From Zygotorulaspora mrakii (taxonomy: Eukaryota; Ascomycota; Saccharomycetes; Saccharomycetales; Saccharomycetaceae): 64,000 nucleotides of DNA. Below the pieces are notes generated by a model. It did not search any database. It worked only from the letters and a program-made list of their open reading frames with translations, and had not been told where the DNA came from. This document shows, in pieces, positions 28,867 to 38,900 of this stretch. Every line of letters begins with the position of its first letter. Position 1 is the first letter of the stretch. The translations under genes were made by a program, and so were the position numbers. Location of the stretch: contig NC_050723.1 of assembly GCF_013402915.1 (NCBI RefSeq), positions 558,001-622,000 on the forward strand. Direction: 5' to 3'.

Positions 28867-30237
28867 ATGTCATCTTACGAAGAAATTGCTAAGAACGCAC
28901 GTCTGGCAGGCAATATATTGAAAACAATTTCCAATAGCGACCGCTCCAAAATTCTTTACAAGGTTCACGATGGCCTAAAGGAAAATTCAGCAGCAATCGA
29001 AGCAGCTAATCGTCTGGATCTTCAAATTTCCAAGAACAATGGACTATCTGAATCGCTAGTAAAGAGACTGGATCTGTTTAAGGGGGACAAGTTCGAAACT
29101 ATGTTACAAGGTATTAAAGATGTGGCCGACCTCGAGGACCCTGTGGGAAAAATTAAAATGGCGCGCGAACTTGATGATGGATTGACTCTTTATCAACTTA
29201 CAGCACCAGTCGGTGTGATTTTGGTTATTTTTGAATCTCGTCCAGAAGTGATTGCAAACATAACTGCGCTTGCAATCAAATCCGGAAATGCCGGAATTTT
29301 AAAAGGCGGCAGAGAATCAGTAAATACATTTAGAGAAATGGCTCGCATCATTAATTCAACGATAGCCAAGTTTGAGAAGGAAACCGGTGTTCCAGAAGGT
29401 GCAGTTCAGTTAATTGAGACAAGAGACGATGTTTCGAACTTGTTGATGCAAGACCAGTATATTGATTTAGTCATTCCTCGTGGTTCCAACGCCCTTGTCA
29501 AACAAATCAAATCGTCAACAAAAATCCCTGTGTTAGGGCATGCCGATGGTATTTGCTCCATTTATCTAGATGAGGAGGCCGATTTGGAAAAAGCCAAGAG
29601 GATCACTCTTGATGCAAAAACAAACTATCCTGCTGGCTGTAATGCAGTGGAGACTTTATTAATAAATAAGAAGTTTCCAAACTGGTATGAAGTGCTACTG
29701 AATTTAAGCAACGAAGGCGATGTGACAGTTCATGTCACAGAAGAAGTAAAAGATGCTTATGTTTCCAAATTGAAGGAGTTGAATAAATATAGTGCAAAAA
29801 TTGCATCCAAAACTGTAGATATAAACGAAGAACAAGATTTTGACGGCGAATTTTTGTCTCTTGACTGTGCCGTTAAATTTGTTTCATCAACACAAAATGC
29901 TATTGACCACATAAATACCCACTCCTCTAAACACACTGATGCCATCATAACAGAGAATGAGCATGACGCCGAGCTTTTCTTGAAAGGTGTCGATTCCTCC
30001 GGTGTCTACTGGAATGCATCGACCAGGTTTGCTGATGGTTTCAGATACGGTTTTGGAACAGAAGTTGGGATTTCTACTTCGAAAATTCATGCTCGTGGAC
30101 CTGTTGGTTTAGACGGTCTTGTTACCTATCAATACCAACTTCGCGGAAATGGACAAGTTGCAAGTGATTATCTGGGTGCTGGTGGTAAGAAAGCATTTGT
30201 TCATAAGGATCTAGATATTAAAAATATTACCTTATGA
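28867..30237 (+). CDS. PRO2: Gamma-glutamyl phosphate reductase
   Basis: 456 residues from the ATG at 28867, chosen because MSSYEEIAKNARLAGNILKT aligns with the S. cerevisiae start and has A at -3. An in-frame ATG 15 nt upstream (28852) would add MKTLR. The enzyme reduces gamma-glutamyl phosphate with NADPH to glutamate semialdehyde, the second step of proline synthesis. The aldehyde-dehydrogenase-like fold is evident from ITALAIKSGNAGILKGG and the catalytic Cys258 in TNYPAGCNAVE. HINTHSSKHTDAI and GLDGLVTYQYQLRG mark the C-terminal domain. Length matches S. cerevisiae (456). It is convergent with DRS2 across 57 bp. Confidence 0.98.
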   Translation: MSSYEEIAKNARLAGNILKTISNSDRSKILYKVHDGLKENSAAIEAANRLDLQISKNNGLSESLVKRLDLFKGDKFETMLQGIKDVADLEDPVGKIKMARELDDGLTLYQLTAPVGVILVIFESRPEVIANITALAIKSGNAGILKGGRESVNTFREMARIINSTIAKFEKETGVPEGAVQLIETRDDVSNLLMQDQYIDLVIPRGSNALVKQIKSSTKIPVLGHADGICSIYLDEEADLEKAKRITLDAKTNYPAGCNAVETLLINKKFPNWYEVLLNLSNEGDVTVHVTEEVKDAYVSKLKELNKYSAKIASKTVDINEEQDFDGEFLSLDCAVKFVSSTQNAIDHINTHSSKHTDAIITENEHDAELFLKGVDSSGVYWNASTRFADGFRYGFGTEVGISTSKIHARGPVGLDGLVTYQYQLRGNGQVASDYLGAGGKKAFVHKDLDIKNITL

Positions 30238-30294
30238 TATGTTACATAACAATGTATTTTACAAACTTTTGCTTTGTGTAGTGCAATGAAATGC

Positions 30295-33200
30295 TCATGA
30301 CCTGAACGGGTTGTCCTGTTGAACCGAGTCGAATGCAATTTGCCCTGAACCATCATCAGGGAAGGGATCAGAGGATATATTGACGTAGTTTTCGTCGCCG
30401 AAAGGATCAGCGGATGCATCCTGTAACTCCCCATAAATACCTCTTTTTTGAGTAGTATCGTACATTCTAATGATTTTCTCTTGTCCACCTTCCTCACTCT
30501 GAGAGAAGGCGAAGCCACGCTGCTTTTTCATTCGTTGGACCTGTCTCACTTTTCGTATAGCACTCTGAAATTGCTGAACATGAGGTCTATTATCCGTGAT
30601 GTTGAATTTCTGCATCTCTTGAACGACATGGTAAGGCTGCGGTACATACATTCTTCTGTAGTACTTCCATACAAAATCTCTTATCAGTGCAAAAGTGGAT
30701 AGCACAAGTACCATGAGCCAGAACGTTGCAGAGCTATATGTGTGTGAGACTACACCATAGTATTCTCTTGATATATTAGCGTGAGGGAAAATGGATGCGT
30801 AAATGGGGAAGAAAACAATCCAAAACACGAATGATCCAGGAATGGCTAATAGAGTAAATTTAGTCCATTGATTTGTTATTAGTGCTGCCTTACCAAGAAC
30901 GATCAAGATGCTTGTGGTATATATCGACACACCCCATGACCAGTGGTCTGCAATCTCCCCATTTTTATTCAACGCAATTCCATAACGATAAAATAAAACT
31001 GAGCCTATGAACGTTACTCCAGAGTGATAGAACCCATTAATAATCCAACCCCAAAATATTTTGACAGAGAAAAACTGCCCCGTTTGACCAAGTTTGTATA
31101 GCTGAGGGTAGCGTTCCAGAAGCCTGCTGCTCACAAATTGGTCGAATACACCAATGACAAATGGGGGAAGGACAGTGAAAAACAAATTATAGAAAGTAAG
31201 GGTCCAAGATTCCATTATTGATTGACCGGAGAAGGCATTAGCGAATACATACCAGAATTGAGTCATGTATAAGGCGATATTCTTGTAGAACGAGTATAGA
31301 ATTGCCACGGATATTCTTTGATAAGACCAAGCACCATGTACCAATAATAGTTTCTTCAAAAATTTGAACTGGCCAATGGCAAAATCAGCAGAGCGAGCTG
31401 CTTGCATACCTTCCATTCCACTAATACCCACGCCTACATGTGCTGCTTGAATCATGCTCACATCGTTAGCACCGTCTCCAATCGCCATCAGAAGGCACGA
31501 GGTTTTTCTTTTCACCATCTTTACAACCAATGCCTTCTGTAGCGGAGAAACACGGCAACAGATCACCGCTTTGCACATTTTTGCTATCTCCAGGAAGTGG
31601 TCCTCAAGATCAGGTTCTAGAGCGAAGCCCAAAGACACACCATCTATAACAAGCGCCAAAGTGTTTATATCCTGCTCAGAGATTTGATGCTTATGGAAAG
31701 CACTAATTTTCTCAATCATATTTTCCTTTGTTCCTTCTCGACTGTTCTCATTGATAATGAGTAAGTTCATATCTTCGCTTAGCAGCCTGCAACTCATACC
31801 GATATTTATCGCAGTTTCCTGCCTATCACCAGTTAAAACCCATATTTTGATCCCTGCCTCTTGTAGCGTTTTAATGGCCTCAGGAACGCCATCTTGTAAC
31901 TTGTCTTCGATAGCAGTTGCTCCTAGCAGGAACAGGTCTTTTTCAATTAGTTCTGCGGCATCATCTAATTTCTCACCTCTGTTATCCATTGAAGTGGCTG
32001 CTATATTGTGTATCTTGCTCCATTCAGAATATTCTTCCTCCGAAATATCTCTCATCGCTAAACACAAAGTTCTCAACCCATCGGAGGCGTAATCCTCAAG
32101 ATGTCTGAGTGTTGCTTCAGTATATGGATTATATTCTTTATCCAATCGTTCCATGATCACCGTGTCAGCACCCTTACAGAGTAACTTTATACCTCCATCA
32201 GGAAACCTGAATATTGCGCTCATCCTTTTTCTAGTTGAATTAAATTCGCATATATTTAATAATTGATAAACCTGCTCTTCTCCTGTCTCTTCAATTAAAA
32301 TTGTGACAGAATTTGGTTTACGAATGATAAATTTATAGCCGAGGTCAGCTCCTCCCTGGACAAGAGCCCCTTCATCAGGAGATGCTGCTTGATATTTTAT
32401 GCTACCATCACTTTTAAACTCAGGTATGACAGTATGACAGGCAGAAAGCAAAATGAGAAAATCTTCAATAATGACAGATTCGTCATTGGTCGGATCATTA
32501 AGATTTCTTTGCAACTCCTCAAAATTTCTATATCCAACTTCCACGCCATCTTCCATGTTCGCTCCTTTATCTTCGGGAATTTTTTCAATATAGCAACGTC
32601 CTGCTATAGAGCAAGACTTGAACTCCATTATGTTTCTCGTTAAAGTGCCTGTTTTGTCGCTAAAAAGATACTCAATTTGCCCTAACTCCTCCACTAGGGA
32701 CGATGTTCGCACAACTGTAGGTGTATCTGTTGCTTCGTAATACAAATCTAAATCAGAGCTGATCATAAAGGCCTGGTAATACTTGATCAATTCCACGGTG
32801 ACAAACAGCGAGATTGGCACCAAGTTTGAAAATAAAATCCAAAAGGTAAGTAAATCTTTGAAAAATAAACCCACTTTGTTCGTACCCTCGAGATACAAAT
32901 AAGATAAATTTTTAGCACCAGCTGTACTCATTATTACGTTACCAATGGAGGATATCAAAGATAAAATAATAAGAACACCAAATAAAGCAGCAATTTGCAA
33001 ATTAATGATTCTCTCAACGGCCGTCCTTTTAATTGGTGTTGCGGTTGCGTTTCTCATTAATTTTGTTTCATGCCCTGTAAATATGACCATACCAAAAATC
33101 CATGAAGTATTTCTTAAAGTGGCCCCTCTTAAAATCATTTGATCCGGTGTTAGTGGAATCTCTTGACCATTCAAAGACATGGTTCCTTCATATGTGTATA

Positions 33201-34308
33201 AACTAGAATTCGGCTGTTCTGAGAGCACTTTTCCGTGAACATCTTTAAGTGCTCGATAATCGATGAACCTACACGTTTCAGGTTTTGCTTGTTTGATCTT
33301 CAAATTGGTTTCACCGTCCAGGTTAGCTGTTTCTATGTAGCACAATCCCTCAGGCTCTGATGAAGACAAAACGATCAAGTCAGCTGGAATAGCTTCTTCT
33401 GACTTCACCTTTATAACATCACCAACACGGATATCAATCCATCTTCTGAGTATAAAATTGCCTTCGACTTCCGAATAAATTTCAGTTTTGGAGTTATTCA
33501 ATTCGTTATCAGAACTAACTCTTTTAATATCCTCCACGCACTCTTTGATCGCAGACACAATAAGTACTACCAGCAGAGTGCCTACTGTTGTGTATCTGTT
33601 CGTCGGAGAAACGTGTGGTACTTGTTGAATACAGGATGTGAATAGAAAGAATAGGTTAGCGTACTTTGAGAATTCTTGAAAGAAAAATTTCGGTAAAAAT
33701 GTGGCGGCATTGTATTTTGTGGTCGATATATGATTGTCTCCATAGCCCTGAGAAGAATTAGTCGCTCTATCGTTCATATAAATGATTCTGGGGCCACCCA
33801 TATCACTATCTGCAGAGCCTCCTTTTCGTAATATATAATGATTGAAAAGGTATTTAATGTTAAACCTTTTTCTGGACGTCTCATAATTGTCACCGTTTTG
33901 AACAGCATCATAATCTGTCATTTCAAAACTCTGGTAATCTTTCTTTTTTGCAATTCCAGGCGTCCCTCGCATTCTACTCATGAGTCTTGAAAAGAAACCG
34001 GGATTCCCTTGCATCCTTGCGTCTGTTATTCCACCTTCCCTTGTCAGGCCAAGTCTGTTGGAGCTCCAATCAAGCGAATTTTCGTTTCCAAAGGGATCAT
34101 TAACTAGATCATTTTCGATACTGTCATCTCGAGAAAAGTCAACAATCTCTTGGGTCAAGTCCAGGTTGTGGTGTGCACTTGTACTATTTGTTTCCACTCC
34201 GCCACCCGTTTGATGTCGCTGGTTATGACTTCCAGGTTCTTCATCAAAAAAATCAACATCAAATAGGGACTCTTCGTCCAAATTTTTACTTAAAAGCGGA
34301 TTTACCAT
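30295..34308 (-). CDS. DRS2: Drs2, trans-Golgi P4-ATPase phospholipid flippase
   Basis: 1337 residues (S. cerevisiae about 1355). A long acidic cytosolic N-terminus precedes ten membrane segments. P-type ATPase motifs are intact: NLDGETNLK (actuator DGET), the phosphorylated Asp551 in SDKTGTLTRN, and the hinge AIGDGANDVSMIQ. The C-terminal regulatory tail is basic then acidic, and ends in QDNPFRS, an NPF endocytic-type signal at the extreme end. Drs2, with Cdc50, flips phosphatidylserine and phosphatidylethanolamine to the cytosolic leaflet of the trans-Golgi, which supports vesicle budding. Next to MAK16 in the same orientation, as YAL026C and YAL025C. Confidence 0.98.
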   Translation of the reverse strand: MVNPLLSKNLDEESLFDVDFFDEEPGSHNQRHQTGGGVETNSTSAHHNLDLTQEIVDFSRDDSIENDLVNDPFGNENSLDWSSNRLGLTREGGITDARMQGNPGFFSRLMSRMRGTPGIAKKKDYQSFEMTDYDAVQNGDNYETSRKRFNIKYLFNHYILRKGGSADSDMGGPRIIYMNDRATNSSQGYGDNHISTTKYNAATFLPKFFFQEFSKYANLFFLFTSCIQQVPHVSPTNRYTTVGTLLVVLIVSAIKECVEDIKRVSSDNELNNSKTEIYSEVEGNFILRRWIDIRVGDVIKVKSEEAIPADLIVLSSSEPEGLCYIETANLDGETNLKIKQAKPETCRFIDYRALKDVHGKVLSEQPNSSLYTYEGTMSLNGQEIPLTPDQMILRGATLRNTSWIFGMVIFTGHETKLMRNATATPIKRTAVERIINLQIAALFGVLIILSLISSIGNVIMSTAGAKNLSYLYLEGTNKVGLFFKDLLTFWILFSNLVPISLFVTVELIKYYQAFMISSDLDLYYEATDTPTVVRTSSLVEELGQIEYLFSDKTGTLTRNIMEFKSCSIAGRCYIEKIPEDKGANMEDGVEVGYRNFEELQRNLNDPTNDESVIIEDFLILLSACHTVIPEFKSDGSIKYQAASPDEGALVQGGADLGYKFIIRKPNSVTILIEETGEEQVYQLLNICEFNSTRKRMSAIFRFPDGGIKLLCKGADTVIMERLDKEYNPYTEATLRHLEDYASDGLRTLCLAMRDISEEEYSEWSKIHNIAATSMDNRGEKLDDAAELIEKDLFLLGATAIEDKLQDGVPEAIKTLQEAGIKIWVLTGDRQETAINIGMSCRLLSEDMNLLIINENSREGTKENMIEKISAFHKHQISEQDINTLALVIDGVSLGFALEPDLEDHFLEIAKMCKAVICCRVSPLQKALVVKMVKRKTSCLLMAIGDGANDVSMIQAAHVGVGISGMEGMQAARSADFAIGQFKFLKKLLLVHGAWSYQRISVAILYSFYKNIALYMTQFWYVFANAFSGQSIMESWTLTFYNLFFTVLPPFVIGVFDQFVSSRLLERYPQLYKLGQTGQFFSVKIFWGWIINGFYHSGVTFIGSVLFYRYGIALNKNGEIADHWSWGVSIYTTSILIVLGKAALITNQWTKFTLLAIPGSFVFWIVFFPIYASIFPHANISREYYGVVSHTYSSATFWLMVLVLSTFALIRDFVWKYYRRMYVPQPYHVVQEMQKFNITDNRPHVQQFQSAIRKVRQVQRMKKQRGFAFSQSEEGGQEKIIRMYDTTQKRGIYGELQDASADPFGDENYVNISSDPFPDDGSGQIAFDSVQQDNPFRS

Positions 34309-34754
34309 TTCACACGTATCAATTAATACAAGCTAAAAAGAAATCCACTTTAGTGTTCGTGAGTTAATGCGTCAGTCTTGTCTTAACTTTGAATAACGTT
34401 TCCATTTTATGGTTAGTATCAGAAACCCGAACTTAATTGAAATCCACCATATGAGAATTTGTCACGTGCAATAAACATGCTTGGAGGAATATAAGCAATT
34501 ATTCATCTGAAGTAATTCCAATCGATTGTTTAGAGATTCGCTACTAACTATACGGTAATATTGGTCTACGATCTCCAGCAGTGCGGACTGAAATCTTTAG
34601 AAAAAAATAATGAGTGAAATACTAGTAATATATAAGCTTAAAGAAGCCAGATATAGGTCGAGCATCGTATTGTCCTACCCCTTGTTTGCGCTATTTTACA
34701 GAATGAAGTGCGGTTTGATAAATATACAGATCAGGCATACTCCGGTGAGGGCAT
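34309..34754. promoter_or_regulatory. DRS2 promoter / MAK16 3' flank with GTCACGTG
   Basis: 446 bp. A GTCACGTG box at 34461-34468 is an excellent Cbf1-type site, about 150 bp upstream of DRS2. The same octamer is centromere element I, but no CDEIII-like (TGTTT...TTCCGAA) or long AT tract follows, so I read it as a promoter site. Confidence 0.5.
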
Positions 34755-35678
34755 TTAATGAACCAATTCTTGAGCAGCAGGTTGAGCATGCTCTTCTTCG
34801 TATTCAATTTCGACTTTAGGACGCCTTCTTGCAGCTGTAGTTTTTCTTCTCTTCTTTGAATGTTTATCGTCTTCATCGCTATTATCGCTGTCATCATCGC
34901 TATCCTCACTGTCGTCTTCACTGTCATCCTTATCCGAGGTAGAACCCTCCAACCATTTTTGTAGATCTTCTACATCAACGAGATCCTCATCTCCATCATC
35001 CTCAACATATTCAACTTCTCCGTCTTCACTTTCCATATCCGACTCGTCTTCATCCCATTCCTCCTCTTCATCCTCATGTAGTTCATTTTCATTCTCCATA
35101 TGACCCATAACTTTCTTCCAGATTTTCTCGTCGACGTTTAGCGGTTTGTCACCGTATGCACCACTCTTCAGTCTATTCAGTAACTCCTTTTCAATGGCTT
35201 TTTCGATCTTTGCCGCTACCAATGCCTTTCTTTCTCTGTTTTCTTCTCTTCTCTTTACTTTTGGGGCGATACCAACATAATGTCTTTCTTCCTCTCTCAA
35301 AGCCATACGTCTCTCAGTAATAGAAACTTGGACGAGTTTTGTTAATCTTTGTTTACATTTGTGAATTAAAAATTTGTTCCAGTACAATAGATGGTCATCA
35401 ATTTGTTTCAAGGCTTTTGAATAATTTTTTGATAACTTGATTCGTTCCCAAAGCTTGGCGGGTGTATGAGCTCTTTCCGCTGTCTTCATATACAGGTATA
35501 GTCTCCCATCAATGCTTTTCACTGTAGCATACTTTGCATTGGCCAATGGACAAGCTTTTCTGCTGCAAAAACCTGTCACATTATACTCATTCCGGCAAAA
35601 TGTCTGCGCTTTGTCAGTGGTTAGCTTATAGGAACAAAACTGATTATTGATTAGCTGCCAAATTATATCGTCAGACAT
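34755..35678 (-). CDS. MAK16: Mak16, nucleolar 60S ribosome-assembly factor
   Basis: 307 residues (S. cerevisiae about 306). The N-terminus is the conserved [19 protein letters not shown] with a Cys set ([20 protein letters not shown]) suited to bind zinc. Then come [20 protein letters not shown] and a long basic helix. The C-terminal third is an acidic tract ([20 protein letters not shown] and [20 protein letters not shown]). Mak16 acts with Rpf1, Nsa1 and Rrp1 in early pre-60S particles. The promoter carries the ribosome-biogenesis motifs PAC and RRPE, consistent with this regulon. Confidence 0.98.
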   Translation of the reverse strand: MSDDIIWQLINNQFCSYKLTTDKAQTFCRNEYNVTGFCSRKACPLANAKYATVKSIDGRLYLYMKTAERAHTPAKLWERIKLSKNYSKALKQIDDHLLYWNKFLIHKCKQRLTKLVQVSITERRMALREEERHYVGIAPKVKRREENRERKALVAAKIEKAIEKELLNRLKSGAYGDKPLNVDEKIWKKVMGHMENENELHEDEEEEWDEDESDMESEDGEVEYVEDDGDEDLVDVEDLQKWLEGSTSDKDDSEDDSEDSDDDSDNSDEDDKHSKKRRKTTAARRRPKVEIEYEEEHAQPAAQELVH

Positions 35679-35917
35679 TTTCTTATGTGATACGTAGCAA
35701 CTTTAGAAATATCTATACGGATTGCAATTTCTCGGGATTGCTAAACTTCTTCTTTTAGAGATTGACTTCATGTCATCTCATCGCATCCCATCGCATTCCA
35801 AAAAATTTTTCAAATAATAAAAAAAAAACTTTTACCCGGTGCTATATAAGTACACATTAAAAGCCTTCTATGAAAGCTGGATGAAGGACTATACAAGAAT
35901 GAATATGGTGGTTTGGG
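35679..35917 (-). promoter_or_regulatory. MAK16: MAK16 promoter: PAC, RRPE and Reb1 motifs
   Basis: A PAC element (GCGATGAG on the minus strand, 35777-35784) lies about 100 bp upstream of the MAK16 ATG. An RRPE-type AAAAATTTTT (35801-35810) follows about 20 bp beyond, then a Reb1 core TTACCCG (35832-35838). PAC and RRPE together mark ribosome-biogenesis genes, bound by Dot6/Tod6 and Stb3 in S. cerevisiae. Confidence 0.8.
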
Positions 35918-38900
35918 TCAATGATTCTCCAGGTTTCTCTTGTTTGCGAGATATGTGAGCTCTTCGGTGCTTAAAGCAGATAGATAGACGCACTTACTGA
36001 GCAATTCGTTATCCACAGTGAACTCGTAAAACTTGGACCACTGTACTATTTGAATGAAGTTCTTCACAATTTGAACATTGGTATCAAACTTATTGTAGTT
36101 TACAACTTTTTTGTCAACAAACCATGTTCTTTTCTCAGAGTTGAGGGACAAGTCGGACAAGTAAACCACTATAAAGGGAATGCAGCCTGTTATAGGATTA
36201 ATGTTATTCAGTAGCTTTCTGATTGTGCAGTAATTTCTATCTAGGGACGGAATATGCCTCAAGCCCTCCCAAGTGAGCAAATCACCTGGCTCTATAAGTC
36301 TCCAGGCGTCTGCAAACTTCTGGACGACTGTTGAGCTCAATGCAAGAACAATTTCCATCAACGTGTTGTAATTCTGAAACACACGACAATGTTCTGCAAC
36401 ATGAATGAATCTTTGAATGGTATTCCTTTTCAGTTTTATATCTGATGTCAGAGCAATTTCGGATATAATCCAGTCTACAGTGAGATTGAATCTCGCAATA
36501 GCCAAATCTATGCCAGATAGAGTCTCATTTTGCATCAATAATTGCAGCCAGCTTGTGACATGGGGGGGGCTGTATGCTAGATTAAGATTGAGTAGCTCGT
36601 TCCAGTCAATTTCACCAAGTAGTTCTCTTTCGATCAAAGTCATTTGCTGAGCTACCGAAAGAGAATCATACATCAGTATAAATGGCACATGCTCTTCACT
36701 GTTGGTTACTAATAATCGGGGGTCACGATTTTCATATCCGTTCAGTAGTTCTGTTATCTTTTTAGGATCTGCAAAGGCATTATTATTCAACACTTGTCTA
36801 TCATTAATAGGGGTGAAAGGGATATTGATCATGGTTTGCCGTCTTCTCTCGATTAAAAGTGATCTTCGTTTATCGGCAGGACTAGTTGGCAGAACAGCCA
36901 ATTCTGAAATGCCCAATATATCAACTTCCTTGGCCAGAGCAGAGGCTATTGAACTTGCGTTTCTCTTTTTTCCATCTTCATCAGTGTCTTTTTCATAAAG
37001 TCCTTCTAGTTTCATCAAAGCTACGTTTACTGGATCGTCATGGACAGAATCATCAGGCAGATTTGCGATGTCCACAATATTTTCACGGTTTATAACTTTT
37101 TGTTTTCCATTTACATTTCCTACTAGTGTCCCGTTTTCTGCTGGTAGTGTATTATTTACAGATGTAAGATTTTCTTGCGGCACATGATCTTTTTCTTCGG
37201 AGCTGGTTTTTTTTGATTGTTCTGATACCTCTTCTGTATCTTCCTTCTTCAGGAATTTGTCCTTTAGTTCTTCCACGTTCTTGGCAGGGGATGCCATGTC
37301 AGCACTGTCACTGTCTGGCGAAAACAGATATTTGTTGCTTAGACCCGATTGAACTACATCATCACAATTGAGATCATTTTCATTAGCATTTAAAAAATTT
37401 AATGATGAATCTTCATATAATTCCTGATTAAGAATAGGATTCAATTTACTCGAAATATTATTATAACCTGTTCCCTGTCCGGACTCATTGTTATCAGAAT
37501 CAATATCCGTCATTTCGGTAGATATTGACGCTCCATCATCTACTGATTTCATACTAGGTTTTTTACTCAGACCAATATGAGGAGCTTGTTGGTCATTGTG
37601 TTTTCTAGGACTGTTCTGTTTAGAATTGAAGAGAATATCAGTATTTACACTTGCGGCACATGATATCCTCAAGGAGATCTTTTTTTCCAGTTCAAGAATT
37701 TCAAGCTCATTTTTCAAAAGTTCATTGTCTTTTTCGATATAGTCCGAATCTCTTTTCATTATTTCGACAGGCGATTTCGAAGCACTAGGAAGCCTGCTTA
37801 ATCTTGAGTTTTTATTTTGAATTAGACTTATCCTCCCACTCGCGAGAGCTTTGCTTCGCGTTTTCATCCTTGGTGTTGATACGGTATTCTCGTGTTCGAA
37901 CTCCCTGGTTGTAACGAAGGAGGAATTCGTAGCCATGCTCCAGCAATTCCGGTCACGGTCCGCCTCCTTTCTATCTTCAAAAGTAAATTCACGTAAATTG
38001 GATTGTGCCAATTTTCGTTTGATAGGAAAGTCATTTTCGTCAGAGGAATCGATTTGTGATGAATGTGCATTAAACTCTTTCTCTGAAAATTTTGAGAGTT
38101 CAGAATCATACGATATGGAAGAAATAAATGAATCTCGTTGATCATTACCGTTTGTATTTAGTTCGTAAACATTAGGCAGTACTTGCTTTAAGGGTGATGC
38201 TTTATTTGAGGGCTGAAGAGGTGCCCTTTTAGAAGGAGTAACGCTTAGAACGGGCTCTGAAGTGCTGGTTTGGCTGAATTTTTTGCATCCGTTATTGTCG
38301 TGAAAAATTAATCTCTGAGGTCCATCGGTTTCCTGTCGTAATACATCATCCTTATAATTGTATTGACTCACTAGACTAAACCTAGAATGACTGTGCATGG
38401 CAGTAGTAATCAAGCTTTGCACTTTTCGGCGCTCTAGCGCGGCGTAAGAAGGAGACAGGGCTCCGCTGGGCGGTTGCTGCTTGCGATGTTGATCTAGTGT
38501 TTTAGAGAGTGATACAACTGAATTTGCAATCGAGCTGACAGTTTGATACAGATTCAAATTATCAACGGCGCTAAAACCAACTTGAAAACCATCCAAAGGA
38601 CTCACAGTATCTGTTTTACCTCCTGTTTGAGACACAGGAACTTGATGATAAGGAACTGTATCTTGAACTTCTTTTATGAGCTCTTTTTCCATAGAAACAA
38701 GATATTCGACTTCTTCAATCGTTCTTGCGCTTAGAATATCAAATTTCGAATGAACCAGATTCATTAGTTCTATGTTTTCCTGTTCTCTATTTTCTAAAGA
38801 TGTAATAGATATCACATACTTGACAAAATTATCCATTTCTGGCTTTGAATATCCATTTTTGATTCGTTCAGCCTTAGGTTGTGATTGGTTGAGTCCAAAA

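Noticed and set aside
34461..34468. GTCACGTG as a centromere element I
   Set aside because: No AT-rich CDEII tract or CDEIII-like sequence follows at the expected distance; best read as a Cbf1-type promoter site.
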